NCBI GenBank assembly: GCA_014529385.2
Contig: CM043965.1
Coordinates: forward strand, 61,617,433-61,679,432
Reading direction: 5' to 3'
Source of the DNA: Adiantum capillus-veneris
Taxonomy: Eukaryota > Streptophyta > Polypodiopsida > Polypodiales > Pteridaceae
DNA: 62,000 bases
Under the pieces are notes generated by a model that saw only the letters and a list, made by a program, of their open reading frames with translations, was not told where the DNA came from and made no database searches. Within the stretch, counting starts at the first letter, position 1. Every line of letters begins with the position of its first letter. This document shows positions 21,085 to 32,149 of this stretch, piece after piece. The position numbers and the translations under genes were made by a program.

Positions 21085-21730
21085 ATCAGTCCACAAAGGG
21101 GAGTAAGCCCAAAGCTTTGCGGAAAGCTTTGAATGTCTCATGAGACAATGCCTTTGTAAAAAGATTTGCAAGGTGGTCTTGTGTTGGCACATAAGCCAAG
21201 CTGATCTCTCCTACTCAGAGCCTCTCCCTGACATAGTGGTAATGCAACTCAATGTGCTTTGTGGAAGCATAAAAAAATGGGTTCCTTGCAACCGCCAATG
21301 TGCTTTGATTGTCAGTGTAGATAGCATTGGCAGTGTCCTATCCAACACCAAAATCAGCCATAAGGTGTCTGAGCTGCACATACTCAATCTTAGCTGTAAA
21401 GATTGCCTTGTACTCAACCTCACATTATAAGTGGCCACACTGGGTTTCTTCTTGCTCAACCATGATATGCATGAACTATCGAGTATGAAACAAAAACCAC
21501 TTGTGACCCTTGTGTGTCAAAATAACTAGCCTAATCTGAGTCCAAAAAAGCATGTAAATCTGGTGGCAATGATCCTTGCTTGGGATAAAACAGCCCAAGA
21601 TGTAAAGTGCCACTCAAGTAGCAAAAGATCCGCTTGATAGCTTGCCAATGCTTCGACCCTAGGCTATGCATAAATCTGCTGACCTGTGAGACTGCAAATT
21701 GAATATCTGGCCTCATGTTGCATATATAAA
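21085..21730 (-). pseudogene. Copia-2 RNase H
   Basis: Copia RNase H at the C-terminus of Pol. On the minus strand: MRPDIQFAVSQVSRFMHS (21660-21716), KHWQAIKRIFCYLSGTL, FLDSD*AS (the D-S-D-x-A block with a stop) and, at the end, LANLFTKALS (about 21145-21175), the classic copia terminal motif. Several stops and frame changes lie in the middle (21220-21530). Confidence 0.85.
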
Positions 21731-23020
21731 TAAGGCATCCAAAAAAACTTTAGTGAAGAATGACATCAGTAGGATCACCAACATCATGAAGAATCAATTT
21801 CAAACATGTTTCCATGAGAGTGGCAATACATTTGCAATCCTCAAGTCCAAACTTACATAGCAATGTCTCTATGTAACTTATCTAACACAAAGCAATACCA
21901 CCATCACACTGCTTAAATTGAATGCCGAAGTAATGATGCAAAAACCCCAAATCTTTCATCTTGAAAGTAGCATTCTAATCAGCCTTAAATTCAAAAATTT
22001 GTCTCTCATTTGGTCCAGTGATCAGCAAATCATCCACATAGAGAACGACAATGAGAAGTACATCACCCTCAGGCTTTACATACAATGTGATTTTTTTTGG
22101 ACTATTACAAAAGCCTCGTTTGACCAAATGAGTGTCGGCCTTCTCATACCAAGTATGAGGAGATTGCTTCAACCCATACAAAGCTTTCTTACACTGTACA
22201 CACTTTATCTTCGTGCCCTTTAATGACAAAATTGCGTGGCTGCTTACATAAACTTTCTCAAATATGTCACCACATTCAAGAAAGCAATAACAATGTCTAA
22301 CTGAGTACATTCCAACCAAAATAAGATGCCAATGCACATAAAAAATGCACAATAGTCATACAACAAGTGGGAGCAAAGTCTCTTCATAATCTATGCCTTT
22401 TTGCTGTGCATAACCCTTTGCAACAAGTGGACCCTTATAACGATCAATCTCACCATTTGGCTTCCGTTTCAACTTGTAAATCCACTTTGTACCAATAGAG
22501 TTTGTGCCAAGAGGAAAATCACATAAAGTCCACGTGTCATTTTCTATAAGTGCATCATATTCTGATTACATGGCAGCCATCCATTTTTCAAAATTTTGTG
22601 CTTTATCAAAAGACAAAGGTTCCTCAACATCAGATAAACTAGAAACAGTCAAAGCATAACAATATGATACATAAGATGCGTGAGTAAAATTTGAATGAGT
22701 ATGACTAGACATAGGTGCAACCAATTTACTATCATGCAAAGTATGCGCCAACCATTTTGGCATACCTCTAGCCTGCTCATTCTCAACCCTTTCCTCATCA
22801 AGTATATCATGTACATGTGCATCAGTAATAGACTGATCTATAACATTTTTAGAAACCCCCATAGGTTGTACATTTGCTTCATTTGAATTTACATTCAAAC
22901 TTTCACCACTGAAAAGAGGCAACAAAGTGTCATAAATGTCATGTGAGCTTACATTATTGTCTCTAGTACAATATAGCAAGGGCCGAACACAATCTTCCAC
23001 AAACACAATATCTCAGGAGA
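21731..23020 (-). pseudogene. Copia-2 reverse transcriptase and linker
   Basis: Reverse transcriptase of a Ty1/copia element. WTLCDFPLGTNSIGTKWIYK (about 22480-22535), CKKALYGLKQSPHTWYEKAD (about 22125-22185) and the catalytic LYVDDLLITGPN (about 22005-22045) are all readable. Upstream, 22566-23006 is the variable linker between integrase and RT (ends FDKAQNFEKWMAAM). The middle of the fingers (about 22240-22420) is damaged by stops and shifts. Confidence 0.88.
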
Positions 23021-23884
23021 CCAAGATACACTTTGTTTGTAGATGATACAACCCGTAACCTTTGATTTCATCACTATAAACAACAAAAATACATTTGACA
23101 TCCTTATCATCCAATTTTTTGTGCTGTGTTTGTGGCACCAAAGCATATCCCAAACATCCAAAAACACGCATATGCTCAATATAAGGCTTTCTATCATGCC
23201 ATGCTTCATAAAGAGTCATAGATTGGAAAGCTTTTGTAGGACACCTATTAAGTACATAAGTGGGACACATTATGGCCTCAAGTGAAAACAAGTGAAGCAA
23301 AGCTTGACTTTTGACCCTACATTGTGCCATTTTTGTTAGTGACCTGTTTTCCTCTTAGCAACACCATTTTGCTGAGGTGTATACGGCACTGTACATTGGT
23401 GTTTTATCCCATGACTAGCCAAAAATGCATTAAATTCATGAGACATATACTCCCCCCCTCGATCAAAATGAAGGGTTCCCATAGTACATCTTGAGACATT
23501 TTTAACCATAGCCAGATATTGTTTGAAGCACATAAACACTTTGAACTTTGATTTTAGCGGATACACCCATGCATGCCTAGAGTAATCATCAATGAAAGTC
23601 ACAAAGTAAAGGTAATTTCCCAAGGATGGAGTTTGTATGGGCCCACAAACACCACTATGCACAAGATGCAACCTCCATGTAACCCTAACTGAACCATCCT
23701 TTGGAAACTTTGAATGCTGTATCTTACCCAAAATACAGTTTTCACAAACATGTTTGACAAGTGCTTCAAGAAGCGACATAGAAGAAACTATATCAGATTT
23801 CTGCAAACGCAGCAAACTGGCAAAATGCAGATGCCCAAAATGTGCATGCCAAAGTTTTCCATCAGAAATAGCCTTAGAATCCAC
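23013..23884 (-). pseudogene. Copia-2 integrase
   Basis: Copia integrase in two large open pieces (23336-23884 and 23013-23330). Zinc module: WHAHFGHLHF ... CENCILGK. Core: VTFIDDYSRHAWVYPLKSK with the first catalytic Asp, then LHFDRGGEYMSHEF in place of the usual D-N-G-G-E-Y. PYTPQQNGVAKRK and CPTYVLNRCPTKAF follow. A stop at 23333-23335 separates the pieces. Apart from the Asn-to-Arg change, the core is well preserved. Confidence 0.9.
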
Positions 23885-23889
23885 AAATG

Positions 23890-24290
23890 TATTTGAAAAA
23901 TTCTACCCACACTTCTCATACAAAGTTAGCTTATATAGCCCATGGCATAAATTTCTAGATGCAACAATTTCATTACCAAAACTGAGATCATGAACTATAC
24001 ATTTGTCATCCACAAATTTGACTACAAGTCCAAGTCTAGAAAGTGCATATAAAAGATTCTTCTTGATCCCAGGTACATACAATGCATCAACAAGTGTGAA
24101 AAATCTACCATTTGCAGCAGTAAGAATAATCTTTTCAACTTTGTGAACTGAATAAGAGGCATTGTTGGCACAAGTGACAGTATTCCCCTAAGGGAAAGAC
24201 TCAAGAGAGGTAAACAAATCACGATGTGAAGTAATGTGCTTTGTAGCACCACTGGCAAAATACTACACATGTGAATCTGTAGCAGCTGAC
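23890..24290 (-). pseudogene. Copia-2 aspartic protease
   Basis: Copia protease with active site YFASGATKHITSHRDLF near 24225-24275: the catalytic Asp of D-S-G-A-T is replaced by Ala (a GAC/GAT to GCC-type change). It continues TVTCANNASY, VDALYVPGIKKNLLYALSRLG and ends before the integrase zinc module. A stop lies near 24188. Confidence 0.8.
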
Positions 24291-24775
24291 ATGCATGCAT
24301 CATGGACATCAGGATCATAAGTACACTCTGCACTAAAATCCCACTCTGCATCTACATCAACATCACAATCTCCTTTCACAGAAGACTCTACAATAGCTGC
24401 ACTTGTATTGGACCGTATAGTTGATCCAACCTCTTTCTTATTAACCTCTTTTGCCTTCAATTTCAGACACTGCTTGATCAAGTGATCATTCACTTTACAA
24501 TAATGGCAACACATCTTCTTTTTCCCCTTATCACCAAAATTCCCAGACAAAGTGCTGCCAGCAGAAGCATTAGGGACAAAAGATTTTCCACTCGCAGAAG
24601 AACCATGAGAAGTGGTTACATTGTTGTTACCACTTTTTCTTTGAGTAGCAATAAAAGCCTCTTCAATTGCATGGTGTTAGCTCTATTTTTTTTAAAGAAA
24701 GTGACTCTTGCAATAGCAATGTGCAGAATGCATCAAACTTGATAGCTTCAGGATTTCCTTGGGTCACAAGAGGGT
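24263..24775 (-). pseudogene. Copia-2 Gag, C-terminal part with CCHC knuckle
   Basis: Open frame 24263-24550 has a perfect CCHC knuckle CHYCKVNDHLIKQC (C-x2-C-x4-H-x4-C, about 24475-24516), followed by a Lys-rich and then acidic stretch leading to protease. Upstream homology to the copia-3 Gag extends to about 24775 (shared 'tttccttgggtca'). There it stops abruptly, and the Gag N-terminal two thirds are missing. Confidence 0.82.
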
Positions 24776-25555
24776 TGAGATAATTGTTACATTCCAACAA
24801 AAAAGCTTCTGGTTTTGCTTACAGTAAGAATGAACATTGGGATGTTCATCCAAGTTTAGCACCATATCTTTGGACATGTACACATACTGAACCTTTGCTA
24901 GCCAACCATTGTCTGTCACTTTGAAAGCAAGAATCCTTCCTTTCTAATGGTGTTTCACTACATCTCGCTTGGACCTCTTTACTCTATGGGCACCTTTGCA
25001 TGAAGGGAGCATTGTTATCTAGTCAGTTATGTGTAAAGACATGGGTTTCCACACTCCATCCTCTCTAATGCTATGTACCTCACATGATGTTATGCTGTGA
25101 GAAGGGCGACAAGAAGAGGATGCTATGGAAGCTTGCTGCCACTGAGAAGACTCAAACATCTCACTCCTCTCACTCCATGTCAAAAAGGAGACATTTAAAA
25201 AAATAACATTCTCTCATTAATGATGGTGTCATTTTCAAAGTCGAAAAAGTAAGATTTCATATCTTAGGTCAGCTTTAAATAATATAAAATAGAAAACAAA
25301 TGGGCTGCCAACCGCCAAAACCCTCCATTAAACATCAAGTATAGCAGTTCAGAGCAAGTGACAGAGACTTTTGGCCATTCTCTGCCAAATTGGAACCACA
25401 AAAGCCCAAGATGGAGGAGACAAGAATGCCATACTTTTGTATACGTGTCAAAAGCACATTGGCGTGTTTCTTAATCTTCACATTAACAAACAACCCAGTT
25501 TTAGACGTTTTTGGCCCTAATGGCACAAAAGTACAAAATAGCCTATGTAGTACTG
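24776..25555. other. Foreign segment replacing copia-2 Gag N-terminus
   Basis: About 780 bp lying where copia-3 has the Gag start. It has no similarity to copia-3 and no recognisable domain. Homology to the copia-3 leader resumes at about 25556. It looks like a replacement (deletion plus insertion or rearrangement) of unknown origin. Confidence 0.6.
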
Positions 25556-25736
25556 CTTGTATTGAAAACGGAGGCCAAAATGAGCCCAACTAAAAATTTT
25601 GAGCATACCAAGCTCGTTGAGCTTACTCAAAATATTTGTCGACCTACTAACGCTCACCAAATCTCACAGAACTTGGAGAAAATGAGCAGGCATGTGCTGG
25701 AGCTGCTGGCAACTAAGCCCAAGAGGATGCAACTTT
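25556..25736 (-). other. Copia-2 5' leader
   Basis: Matches the copia-3 leader (31135-31304) closely, including 'aggccaaaatgagccc' and 'gtgctggagctgctggcaac', and ends at the primer-binding site. Confidence 0.75.
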
Positions 25737-25747
25737 CTCTGATACCA
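25737..25747 (-). other. Primer-binding site of copia-2
   Basis: The minus strand reads TGGTATCAGAG (the next base is A rather than C), two bases from the LTR-terminal CA. Confidence 0.85.
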
Positions 25748-25749
25748 AT

Positions 25750-25960
25750 TGTTTTAATTCAGACTGCAGGAAAACACACACAACTTGGATAAGACAAAGG
25801 AAGCTCAAGGCACACAACAGAGAGTATATTACTTAGTGTGTAATGGAAAGATAGATAGCCTTAGAGTGATGGATGTATATACTATGTAGGAGGTAAAACA
25901 AAATGCCTCGACAGTCCCAACTATGCTCACACACATCACTACCACATGTATTTGGTAACA
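25750..25960 (-). repeat. 5' LTR of copia-2
   Basis: 211 bp, plus strand TGTTTTAATTCAG ... TTTGGTAACA. Homologous to both halves of the composite 3' LTR and to the copia-3 LTRs. Confidence 0.88.
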
Positions 25961-25965
25961 AGAAA
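25961..25965 (+). repeat. Right target-site duplication of copia-2 (AGAAA)
   Basis: Identical to 20503-20507. Confidence 0.88.
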
Positions 25966-27392
25966 TCCAAATGTGAGGTTGTGTTAATGTTGAAGAATCT
26001 TGGACTCACCCTTGTGTAGATCTTCAAAAATGACCGCCGGTCTTCTTTTTTCTCTTCTAATTATTTATGCTACTGCCAAATGTTGATTTGCATGATTTAC
26101 AAGTGAGTTTTTTTGTATGAAAATCTCAAATTTTCCATGGTTAAGCATAGGTTAGATGCTAAATTTTTAGGCATTTTGAAGTAGACAAGAGAGACTAGTA
26201 ACTTGGGAAAAGATAGAATGAGAGAGGGTGTATGGATACAATGTACCTTAACACTAGTTTGGTAACTTATAGAACATAAAAGTATCCTTTCATGGTTTTG
26301 GAAAAAAAACAAAGAATTGTATCATATGTATGTGTTTGTAGGATTCCTTACTTCAGCTCAAAGCTAACATCACACTTTATGTGGAAAAATAAAATAGCAC
26401 TCACAACTCTTCACTATATGTTCATGAGGAGCTCTCAAAGACAAAGGAGTGCTCAATGTGACCAAAAACAACATATTTGAACCCTAATTTACACAAGGTA
26501 CAAAAATCTCTACACAACAAGTCTATTTTTCTCATAAACATCAATAAGTTCTTGACCAAAGTCTATGGTTGCTATAGGCCCAACTTTTTTTCATTTGACA
26601 AAAGAGTTAAGCAAAATAAAATAAAATGTATTTTTTTGCATTTTGTTGACCTATGATCCATGTTTCTATGCATATACCTATCATCACCTTCTTATATGCT
26701 TCCACTTTACACATTTTGGTTCTTTAATTTCATGTTCAAGCGTCAAAAAGCATCAAATTTTTTCCCTTAAGGTAATTTGGAACACACCTGTGAAGTACAA
26801 AAAAGTTGGCACCAAATTCAAATTGTACGCTTTTATTTGGACCTAAGGTTGAAATGTACCATCTTTTTTGTCTGAGACTTGAAAATTTAAAGAGAACATA
26901 GTATTAACTCAAAATGTGTGCGCTTATGATAAAATGATAAATGAATCCCACCTTTGGCTTGTAACTTTCCTATTTAGGGTATTACCTATTATAAAACTCA
27001 AGGATGAAGATTTACATAGTGATGAATACCACTCAAAATTACTTTTTGATTATAATTATACTTCCAAACTATTCATCAAAATAATGTGAATTTTACTACC
27101 AAATCAGCAAATAAAATTTTTAAATGGGCCATAGCCTCCAATACACAGGCTTTCCATCTCTTGGAAGTATAACAACACCTTTATACCTACCTATGTTAGC
27201 TATGTAGCACTTTAGAGTAAGTTGTGTTTAAGGGTGATATAAGGCCAATTTTATGAAAATTTGCCAAAAATAGGATACATTTTTAAAACTTGAGTTAGGT
27301 TTAAAAATGTTAGTTAAACCTAACTTTGAAGGTGGGATTCGTAGCCCAAAAAAGTTTCAAGTTTTTTTAGGTCATAAAATATCTTTGTAGAT
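25966..27392. other. AT-rich intergenic DNA, nothing recognised
   Basis: About 1.4 kb between copia-2 and copia-3. It has only short chance open frames on both strands and no LTR, domain or tandem repeat that I can recognise. It may be genuine host intergenic sequence or very old repeats. Confidence 0.5.
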
Positions 27393-27397
27393 ATAGA
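27393..27397 (+). repeat. Left target-site duplication of copia-3 (ATAGA)
   Basis: Identical to 31551-31555. Confidence 0.88.
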
Positions 27398-27626
27398 TGT
27401 TGGAAATAGGGTTGCAAGGAAACATACACACATCTTGGACAAGATGAAGAAACTCAAGGCACACAACATAGCGTATATTGCTTAGTGCACAATGGAAAGA
27501 TTAGTTATCCCTAGAGTGATGGGCATATATACAATGCACGGGGGAAAAATCCTCCTAGTGAGTAAAAAAATGCCCCAGCAATCCTAAGTTGTTCACATAC
27601 ATCGCTACCACATATATATGGTAACA
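27398..27626 (-). repeat. 3' LTR of copia-3
   Basis: 229 bp, plus strand TGTTGGAAATAGGG ... TATATGGTAACA, followed on the plus strand by the complement of the PPT (aatcccccctaag). Same family as the copia-2 LTRs. Confidence 0.9.
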
Positions 27627-27640
27627 AATCCCCCCTAAGG
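27627..27640 (-). other. Polypurine tract of copia-3
   Basis: The minus strand reads CTTAGGGGGGATT directly before the LTR start. Confidence 0.8.
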
Positions 27641-27699
27641 GTGACATAGTGTAGAGGGAAGTGCCATGCCCTAAGGACATGATCAATTCACAAAGGGGA

Positions 27700-28330
27700 G
27701 TAAGACAGATTTGCAAAAAGCTTCAAGCTTCTCACAAGGCAATGTCCTTGTGAAAAGATCTGCAAGGTTGTCCCGTGTTGGAACATAAGCCAAGCTGATA
27801 TCTCCCGCTGAGAGTTTCTCTTTGACACAGTGATAATGCACCTCAATGTGCTTTGTGCGAGCATGAAAAATTGGGTTCCTTGCAACTGCTAATGCGATCT
27901 GACTCTCAGTGTAGATGATGTTGGGAGTGTTGTGTCCAAGAAATTAGCCATAAGGTGTTTGAGCCATACACACTTAACCATAGCTATGAAGATTACCCTA
28001 TACTTAGCCTCACAACTGGAAGTGACCACAGTAGGTTGCTTCTTGCTCAACCATGATATTCATGAGCTGTTGAACATGAAACAAAAACCACTTGTGGACA
28101 CTCGCGTGTCATAACAGCTAGCCCAATCCGCCGAGTCCAAAAAAGCATGTAAATATTGAAGCAATGATCCCCCTTTGGGATAAAACAAGCCAATATATAA
28201 AGTGCCATTCAAGTAGCAGAAAATCCTTTTGATAGCCTGCCAGTGCTTAGACTCTGGGCTATGCATAAATCTAGTGACCTGTGAGATGGCAAACTGCTTG
28301 TATTGCATACATAAATAAGGCATCCACTGA
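27700..28330 (-). pseudogene. Copia-3 RNase H
   Basis: Copia RNase H with NLADLFTRTLPCEKLEAF at its end (about 27715-27770) and FAISQVTRFMHS, KHWQAIKRIFCYLNGTL and FLDSADWASCYDTR earlier (28115-28300). The D-S-D-W-A block reads D-S-A-D-W-A. Stops lie between 27780 and 28060. Order and spacing match copia-2. Confidence 0.85.
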
Positions 28331-29095
28331 GTGGCATTGGCAAGATCACCAGCATCATGAGGACTCAATTTTAAACCTGTTTCCATGAGAGTAGCAATAT
28401 GTTTGAAGTCCTCAAGTCTAAACTTACATAGTAATATCTCTATGTAGATTGTTTGACACAAGGCAATACCACCATGACACTTATTGAAATGTATGCCCAA
28501 GTAATTATGCAAAAGCCCCAAGTATTTTGTCTTGAAATAAGCATTCAAATCAGCCTTAGATTCAGCAATATGTGTCTTATTTGGTCCACTGATCAACAAT
28601 ATCATCAACATAAAGAAAGACAATGAGAAGTACATCACCCTCACACTTTACATAGAAAGTGTTTTCTTTTGGAGTGTTATGAAAGCCTTGTTTAACCAAA
28701 TGAGTGTTGGCTTTCTCATACCAAGCACGTGGAGACTTCTTCAATCCATACAAAGCTTTCTTACATTTGCACACTTAATCTTCTTGTATTTTTATGACAA
28801 AACTAGGAGGCTGTGTTACATAAACTTCTTGAAACATATCGAAATTCAAGAAAGAAGTAACAATGTTTGATTGATGTGCATCCCATCCAAAATGAGCTAG
28901 CAATGCACATAGAAAACAAAAATTACTCATACGACAAGTGGGAGAAAAAGTTTCTTCATATTCTATGCCTTTCTATTGTGCATAAACTTTTGCAATAAGT
29001 TGAGCCGTATAGCGATCAATCTCACCATCTGGCTTACGTTTCAACTTGTAAACCCACTTCGTACTAATGGTATTTTTGCCAAGAGGCAAATCACA
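28331..29095 (-). pseudogene. Copia-3 reverse transcriptase
   Basis: Blocks CKKALYGLKKSPRAWYEKAN (28700-28770) and VFLYVDDI (about 28600-28622) are present. A frameshift inside or just after the catalytic box moves the reading to the frame ending at 28060 (ISGPNKTHIAESKADLNAYF). The N-terminal part begins LPLGKNTISTKWVYKLKRKPDG (about 29030-29095) and is fused upstream to integrase. A further damaged stretch lies at 28780-28970. Confidence 0.85.
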
Positions 29096-29674
29096 TAAAG
29101 TGACATATTTAGAGACATTTTTAACCATGGCCAAAAATTGCTTGAAGCACATGAACACTTTGGACTTAGCTTTAAGCAGATACACCCATGCATGCCTGGA
29201 GTAATCATCAATGAAAGTCACAAAGTACATGTAATTGCCTGAGGATAGTGTTTGCATAGGACCACAAACATCATTATGCACAAGTTGCAACCTACATTTA
29301 GCCCTTATTGAACCATCCTTTGGAAACTTTAAGCGCTGCATCTTACCCAAGATACAACATTCACAAACATGCTTCAAAGGTGCTTCAAGAGGTGGCAAAG
29401 AAGCAACCATATCAGATTTTTGCAAACACAACAAACTGACAAAATTTAGATGCCCAAAATGTACAAGCCAAAGTTTTGCATTTGAATCAGCCTTTGAATC
29501 CACTATTGCATTTTCACAACTATACCCACACTTGTCATACAAAGTGAGATTATATAACCCATGGCACAAAATGCTAGATGCAACAATTTGATCACCAAAA
29601 TTGAGATAATGAATTGTACATCTATCATCTACAGATTTGACAACTCTAAGTCTAGCAAGTGCAAATATTGACAA
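28973..29674 (-). pseudogene. Copia-3 integrase fused to RT by deletion
   Basis: A 233-residue open frame. It contains the integrase zinc module (LVHFGHLNF ... CECCILGK) and the first core block (VTFIDDYSRHAWVYLLKAKS). After AMVKNVSK it passes directly into the RT N-terminus (LPLGKNTISTKWVYK). The rest of the integrase core, including the DNGGE block and catalytic Glu, and the whole integrase-RT linker are gone. Compared with copia-2, about 950 bp (22527-23483 there) is missing. The joint keeps the frame open but cannot give a working integrase. Confidence 0.88.
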
Positions 29675-29900
29675 AAGGTTCTTTTTGATCGGATGACATA
29701 AAAAGCATCAACAAATGTGAAAGAACTGTCATTCACAGCAGTCAACACAATCTTTCCAATTCCCTTGCTTGGATAAGAGGTATTGTTGGCACAAGTGACC
29801 TTATTTCCATGAGGGACGTACTCCAGAGAGGTAAACAAGTCATGAATCTATGAGGTAATGTTCTTTGTAGCACCACTATCAAAGTACCACACATGTGAAA
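29630..29900 (-). pseudogene. Copia-3 aspartic protease
   Basis: Active site VWYFDSGATKNITS near 29855-29893 with an intact D-S-G-A-T, then a stop, DLFTSLEYVPHGNKVTCANN and FVDAFYVIRSKR. A small frame change is needed around 29690 to reach integrase. This copy keeps the catalytic Asp that copia-2 has lost. Confidence 0.83.
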
Positions 29901-30960
29901 TGCAACAACTAACATACATGCATCACAAAAGGATCATAAGTGCACTCTGCACTAAATGCCCATTCTGCATTTACGTCAGCATCACAATATCCTTTCACAA
30001 AATATTCTACAATAGTTGCACTTGTAGTGGAACTAGCCTCTTTGTTCTTGGTCTCTTTTGCCTTCAATTTGGGACACTACTTGATCAAATGATCATTGGC
30101 CTTGCAATAATGGCATTGCACCATCTTCTTGCCTTTTTCATGAGAAGTTCTAGATGAGGTGTTGGCAACAGAACCATTAGGAATAGGTGATTTGTCACTT
30201 GTTGAAGTACCATGAGAAGTGGCTACATTGCTGTTACCACCTTTTCTTTGAGCAACAATAAAAGCCTATTCAGCTGCATAATGTTTAGCCTTTTTCTTTT
30301 TTGAAAGTGATTCTTGCAACAACAATGTCCATAATTCATCAAACTTGACAACATCAAATTTCCTTGGGTCATAAGTCTCCAAGTACTAGCAAAAGTCTTA
30401 TAAGAATTTGACAATGCATCAAGAATAGTCTTTAGAAATGAAATGTGAAAAATGATTTCGCCTATAGAAATGAGATGCTCATTAATATCCTTGATATCAA
30501 CAAGAAAAATGTCTATGTCATCTTCTTCATGCATAATCTTCGACTGCAAATCTTTACGTAGTAGCAATGAAAATTTTGCCTCATTGCGACTTGCATAAAG
30601 ACCAACCAAAATATCCCAAGCCTATTTTGCAAATTTAGTTGAACAAATGTGAGGAGTAATAGTGCACTTCATAGATAATGCAATCAATGCATGGGATTGT
30701 GAGTCTCTAACATCTCAATGAGAGTGCTCAATTGTAGGCAAAAAAGTTCTAGCAGCAACAATCTTGCCACCAAAGCCTGCAACATCCTCAACAAAGCCTG
30801 TATCCATAGAATCTGGACGTACATCAATGCCTTGCACAACATTCCAAACGCCCTTTGATACAAGAACATGTTGCATCATGTAAGCTTATATTGGGTAATT
30901 TTTCCCATCCAACTTATCCTCAATAGCAAACATCTTGAAAATGTCTGTGTTGTTAGCCAT
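29901..30960 (-). pseudogene. Copia-3 Gag
   Basis: Full-length but damaged copia Gag. It starts at the ATG at 30960-30958 (MANNTDIFKMFAIEDKLDGK) and continues NYPI*AYMMQHVLVSKGVWNVV (Trp of NYPIW replaced by a stop). The open stretch 30223-30609 follows (MVGLYASRNEAKFSLLLRKD and IFLVDIKDINEHLISIGEI). The CCHC knuckle CHYCKANDHLIK*C (about 30075-30120) has a stop before the last Cys. Typical UBN2-type Gag of plant copia elements. Confidence 0.85.
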
Positions 30961-31304
30961 GGTGAGTGACTGTGCTTGATGTGAAAACTACCCAAAAAGA
31001 GGAAAAATAGAGTAGGACCACTACATGCTATATATCACGACCCAAAGAAGACTGTAAGGGACTTGTTCTACAAGAAATTGCACTAACAAAAAATCTACAC
31101 AAAAGGCAAGATTGCCTGCACAATATTTCTCTTGCAGTGGAAACAAAGGCCAAAATGAGCCCGAATAAAATATTTGAGTAGACCAAGCTCTATGATCTTA
31201 CTTGAAGTATTTTTTGACCTACTCACCAAAGATTATCTAAATCAAAGAAAGTGAGTAGGCATGTGCTGGCAATGCTGGCAACTATGCCTGAGAGGACGCA
31301 ACCT
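30961..31304 (-). other. Copia-3 5' leader
   Basis: Non-coding leader between PBS and the Gag start; the PBS-proximal 170 bp match the copia-2 leader. Confidence 0.7.
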
Positions 31305-31316
31305 GCTCTGATACAA
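31305..31316 (-). other. Primer-binding site of copia-3
   Basis: The minus strand reads TTGTATCAGAGC, one mismatch from the plant copia site. Confidence 0.82.
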
Positions 31317-31317
31317 A

Positions 31318-31550
31318 TTATTGAAAATAGAGTTACAGGGAAACACACACACAAATTGGAGAAGATGAAGAAACTCAAGGCACAAAACAAAGAGTATATT
31401 TGTTATTGCACAATGGAAAGATAACTTAGCCCTAGAGTGATGGCCGTATATACAATGCACGAGGGGAAAAACATCCTTGTGAGGAAAAAAATGCCCCAGT
31501 GGTCCTAAGTGTGTGTTCCCACACATCACTACCACATGCATATGGTAACA
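31318..31550 (-). repeat. 5' LTR of copia-3
   Basis: About 233 bp, plus strand TATTGAAAATAGAG ... CATATGGTAACA, homologous to 27398-27626. Confidence 0.88.
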
Positions 31551-31665
31551 ATAGAGCACTTTACAACCTCTTATTGAGGAAAAAAATGCCTAGATAGTCC
31601 TAAGTGTCTTCACATAAATAACTACCACATATATATGACAATAGAGAACTTTAGAACCTCTTTGG
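31476..31665 (+). repeat. Duplication spanning the copia-3 LTR/flank junction
   Basis: About 95 bp, comprising the last ~73 bp of the LTR plus ~21 bp of flank including the target-site duplication (31476-31572), is repeated next to itself (31573-31665) with substitutions. Both copies end in acaatagag, then actttacaacctctt or a close variant. The duplication must be younger than the insertion. Confidence 0.8.
31551..31555 (+). repeat. Right target-site duplication of copia-3 (ATAGA)
   Basis: Identical to 27393-27397. Confidence 0.88.
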
Positions 31666-32149
31666 CATCCCAAGCAATAGTTCTAGTTAGTTAAGAGGAC
31701 ATAAAAGTGTCCAAGGACATAAAAGTTTCATGTTACCAATCTAGTGTTAAAACTTCGGCACACGGGTTCAAACACTAATAATCTGAACTCCAACACCGCA
31801 TCCTAATCAAGTATTCAAAGCTCCTTTTGCCCCTTTGTTCTTCTCACAAGACTCTCTCTATTAGAAGCATGTTTCAACAACTGCCACTAAGCTAAAAAGT
31901 TGAAACCAAGGGCACTATGGCCACCGCCACGTGCATTTTGATTTCTTGGGTGAATTCACTATCACTACTATCCTAATCAAGCTTGACTTTGCATCTGTCA
32001 TTTTTTTGCACTCTTCCATTTATCTTTGGCTTCAAAATCCAAGGTAAATGGATTTGCACCTCCCTCTTGTGTGTGGAGGTAGCTAAATAAGTGCTAATCT
32101 AGGCACTTTCCATAGCCAACTTGATGCAAAATTTGTTTCCATTGATGTG

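Noticed and set aside
23637-23993. Plus-strand frames opposite copia integrase (also 29235-29591 and 21918-22223)
   Set aside because: They are antisense shadows of the clear minus-strand copia coding sequence.
31750-31785. tRNA-like sequence (cacgggttcaaacac resembling a T-arm)
   Set aside because: No acceptor stem, D-arm or anticodon arm can be formed around it.
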